6,758 nucleotides of DNA, from contig JAGGWO010000113.1 of NCBI GenBank assembly GCA_021157485.1, forward strand, positions 1-6,758, written 5' to 3'. The notes below the pieces were generated by a model. That model had not been told where the DNA came from, searched no databases, and worked only from the letters and a program-made list of their open reading frames with translations. The stretch comes from Sulfurimonas sp. (GTDB lineage Bacteria > Campylobacterota > Campylobacteria > Campylobacterales > Sulfurimonadaceae). Below are positions 5,945-6,758 of the stretch, one piece after another (the first letter of the stretch is position 1; each line of letters opens with the position of its first letter). A program made the translations under genes and the position numbers.

Positions 5945-6691
5945 TTGAAATTTTCAGGAAATAATGTTTTAGTTACAGGTTCAAGTCGTGGTATTGGTGC
6001 AGAGATTGCAAAAACTTTGGCTGCATTTGGTTTAAAAGTTTGGGTTCATTATAGAAGTGGAGCAGTTGAGGCTGATGCTGTAAAAGAGGCTATTGAAGCT
6101 GCAGGTGGAAGAGCTGCAGTTATTGGTTTTGATGTAAGTGATGAAGCTGCGTTTGTTGATGCTATAAAAACTATTGTAGATTCTGATGGTGAGCTTTCTT
6201 ACCTTGTAAATAACGCAGGTATTACAAATGACAAACTTGCTCTTCGCATGAAAACAGAGGATTTTATGTCTGTTATAAACGCAAACTTAACTTCATGTTT
6301 TATTGGGTGTAGAGAATCTATGAAAGTGATGAGAAAGAAGAAATTTGGTTCTGTTGTAAATATCTCTTCGATTATTGGAGAGACTGGAAACGCAGGGCAG
6401 ACAAATTATGCTGCGAGTAAGGGTGGAGTTATCGCGATGACAAAAAGTTTCGCAATTGAAGCTGCGACAAGTGGTATTCGTTACAACACTGTGACTCCAG
6501 GCTTTATATCAACTGAGATGACAGAAGTTTTAGCTGATGAAATCAAAGATGGTATCAATGCAAAAATACCTATGAAAAGAATGGGTAAAGCAAGTGAAGT
6601 AGCAGAAGCAACAGCATTTTTACTCTCTGATCACTCTAGTTATATTACAGGTGAAACTCTAAAAGTAAATGGTGGAATGAATATGGCATAA
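5945..6691 (+). CDS. fabG: 3-oxoacyl-[acyl-carrier-protein] reductase (FabG)
   Basis: NADPH-dependent reduction of 3-oxoacyl-ACP to 3-hydroxyacyl-ACP in each round of type II fatty acid elongation, in the cytoplasm. This 248-residue short-chain dehydrogenase has the cofactor-binding TGSSRGIG (11-18), NNAG (89-92), and the catalytic tetrad Asn114, Ser142, Tyr155 and Lys159 (NISSIIG, then NYAASKGG). The C-terminal segment ends GETLKVNGGMNMA, characteristic of FabG. Arg37 after the second strand (HYRSG) is consistent with NADPH preference. The SDR superfamily is large, but the terminal sequence and the following acpP-like start make FabG the clear choice. It is probably co-transcribed with gpmI. 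Confidence 0.95.
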   Translation: MKFSGNNVLVTGSSRGIGAEIAKTLAAFGLKVWVHYRSGAVEADAVKEAIEAAGGRAAVIGFDVSDEAAFVDAIKTIVDSDGELSYLVNNAGITNDKLALRMKTEDFMSVINANLTSCFIGCRESMKVMRKKKFGSVVNISSIIGETGNAGQTNYAASKGGVIAMTKSFAIEAATSGIRYNTVTPGFISTEMTEVLADEIKDGINAKIPMKRMGKASEVAEATAFLLSDHSSYITGETLKVNGGMNMA

Positions 6692-6693
6692 TG

Positions 6694-6705
6694 GCTTTTT
6701 TAAGC
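6694..6705 (+). terminator. very weak hairpin after fabG, doubtful terminator
   Basis: GCTT and AAGC enclose four T just after the fabG stop, followed by an interrupted T stretch (TAGTTTTGTT). The four-pair stem is too weak for a confident intrinsic terminator and may only attenuate. Confidence 0.15.
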
Positions 6706-6711
6706 TAGTTT

Positions 6712-6720
6712 TGTTATAAT
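6712..6720 (+). promoter_or_regulatory. probable acpP promoter, extended -10 box
   Basis: TGTTATAAT gives a perfect TATAAT (6715-6720) with the TG of an extended -10 (6712-6713). Transcription would begin near 6727, leaving a short AT-rich leader that carries AGGAG. A separate promoter here fits the high amount of acyl carrier protein cells need compared with FabG. Confidence 0.6.
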
Positions 6721-6752
6721 TACCCGATTAAATTAAAAAAACAGGAGCTATG

Positions 6753-6758
6753 ATGGCA
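6753..6758 (+). CDS. acpP: start of a gene cut by the right window edge, probably acyl carrier protein
   Basis: Only ATG GCA (Met-Ala) is inside the window. AGGAG at 6743-6747 stands five bases before this ATG. The overlapping in-frame ATG at 6750 is only two bases from it, so 6753 is the better start. The assignment to acpP rests on the common fabG-acpP order in bacteria and on the Met-Ala start typical of acyl carrier proteins. The sequence present cannot prove it. Confidence 0.5.

Overview
The window looks like chromosome from a member of the Campylobacterota (Epsilonproteobacteria), probably a free-living, Sulfurimonas-like genus. The reasons are the AT-rich, lysine- and isoleucine-rich coding sequence, promoters that show a good -10 box but no clear -35, a tmRNA whose 5' region and proteolysis tag resemble those I recall from Campylobacter, and the fabG-acpP neighbourhood. 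The genus is an inference from style and gene content, not from a database match.

The left two thirds (1-4337) is transcribed leftward on the minus strand. In order of transcription it holds a LolD/MacB-type ABC ATPase (4337-3666); an unrecognised eight-helix membrane protein with cysteine motifs (3669-2710); mraY for peptidoglycan lipid I synthesis (2640-1579); purN for de novo purine synthesis (1579-1022); a TRIC/UPF0126 membrane protein (1029-430); tRNA-Phe(GAA) (367-292); and the 5' part of the tmRNA gene ssrA (215 to the left window edge). Two translationally overlapping blocks are visible, ATPase + membrane protein and mraY + purN + TRIC protein. They are separated by a 69-base gap that carries a mraY promoter-like box. 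tRNA-Phe and ssrA each have their own -10 box.

The right third (4439-6758) is transcribed rightward: gpmI (independent phosphoglycerate mutase, glycolysis/gluconeogenesis), fabG (3-oxoacyl-ACP reductase, fatty acid elongation) and the first two codons of what is probably acpP (acyl carrier protein). gpmI and the ABC ATPase diverge from a 101-base intergenic region with promoter-like boxes on both strands. fabG follows gpmI after 30 bases with a strong Shine-Dalgarno, and the putative acpP has its own extended -10 promoter.

Most genes are housekeeping: envelope synthesis, purines, central carbon, fatty acids and ribosome rescue. The one part not explained by known pathways is the ATPase/membrane-protein pair. 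The membrane protein places three cysteine motifs (MCGAG, SCCG, HHCPFC) on the same, predicted periplasmic, face, and no FtsX-type permease lies beside it. This is the best candidate here for an undescribed system. mraY, gpmI and fabG all appear to start with TTG, each behind a good Shine-Dalgarno. No CRISPR array, insertion sequence or phage gene is visible.
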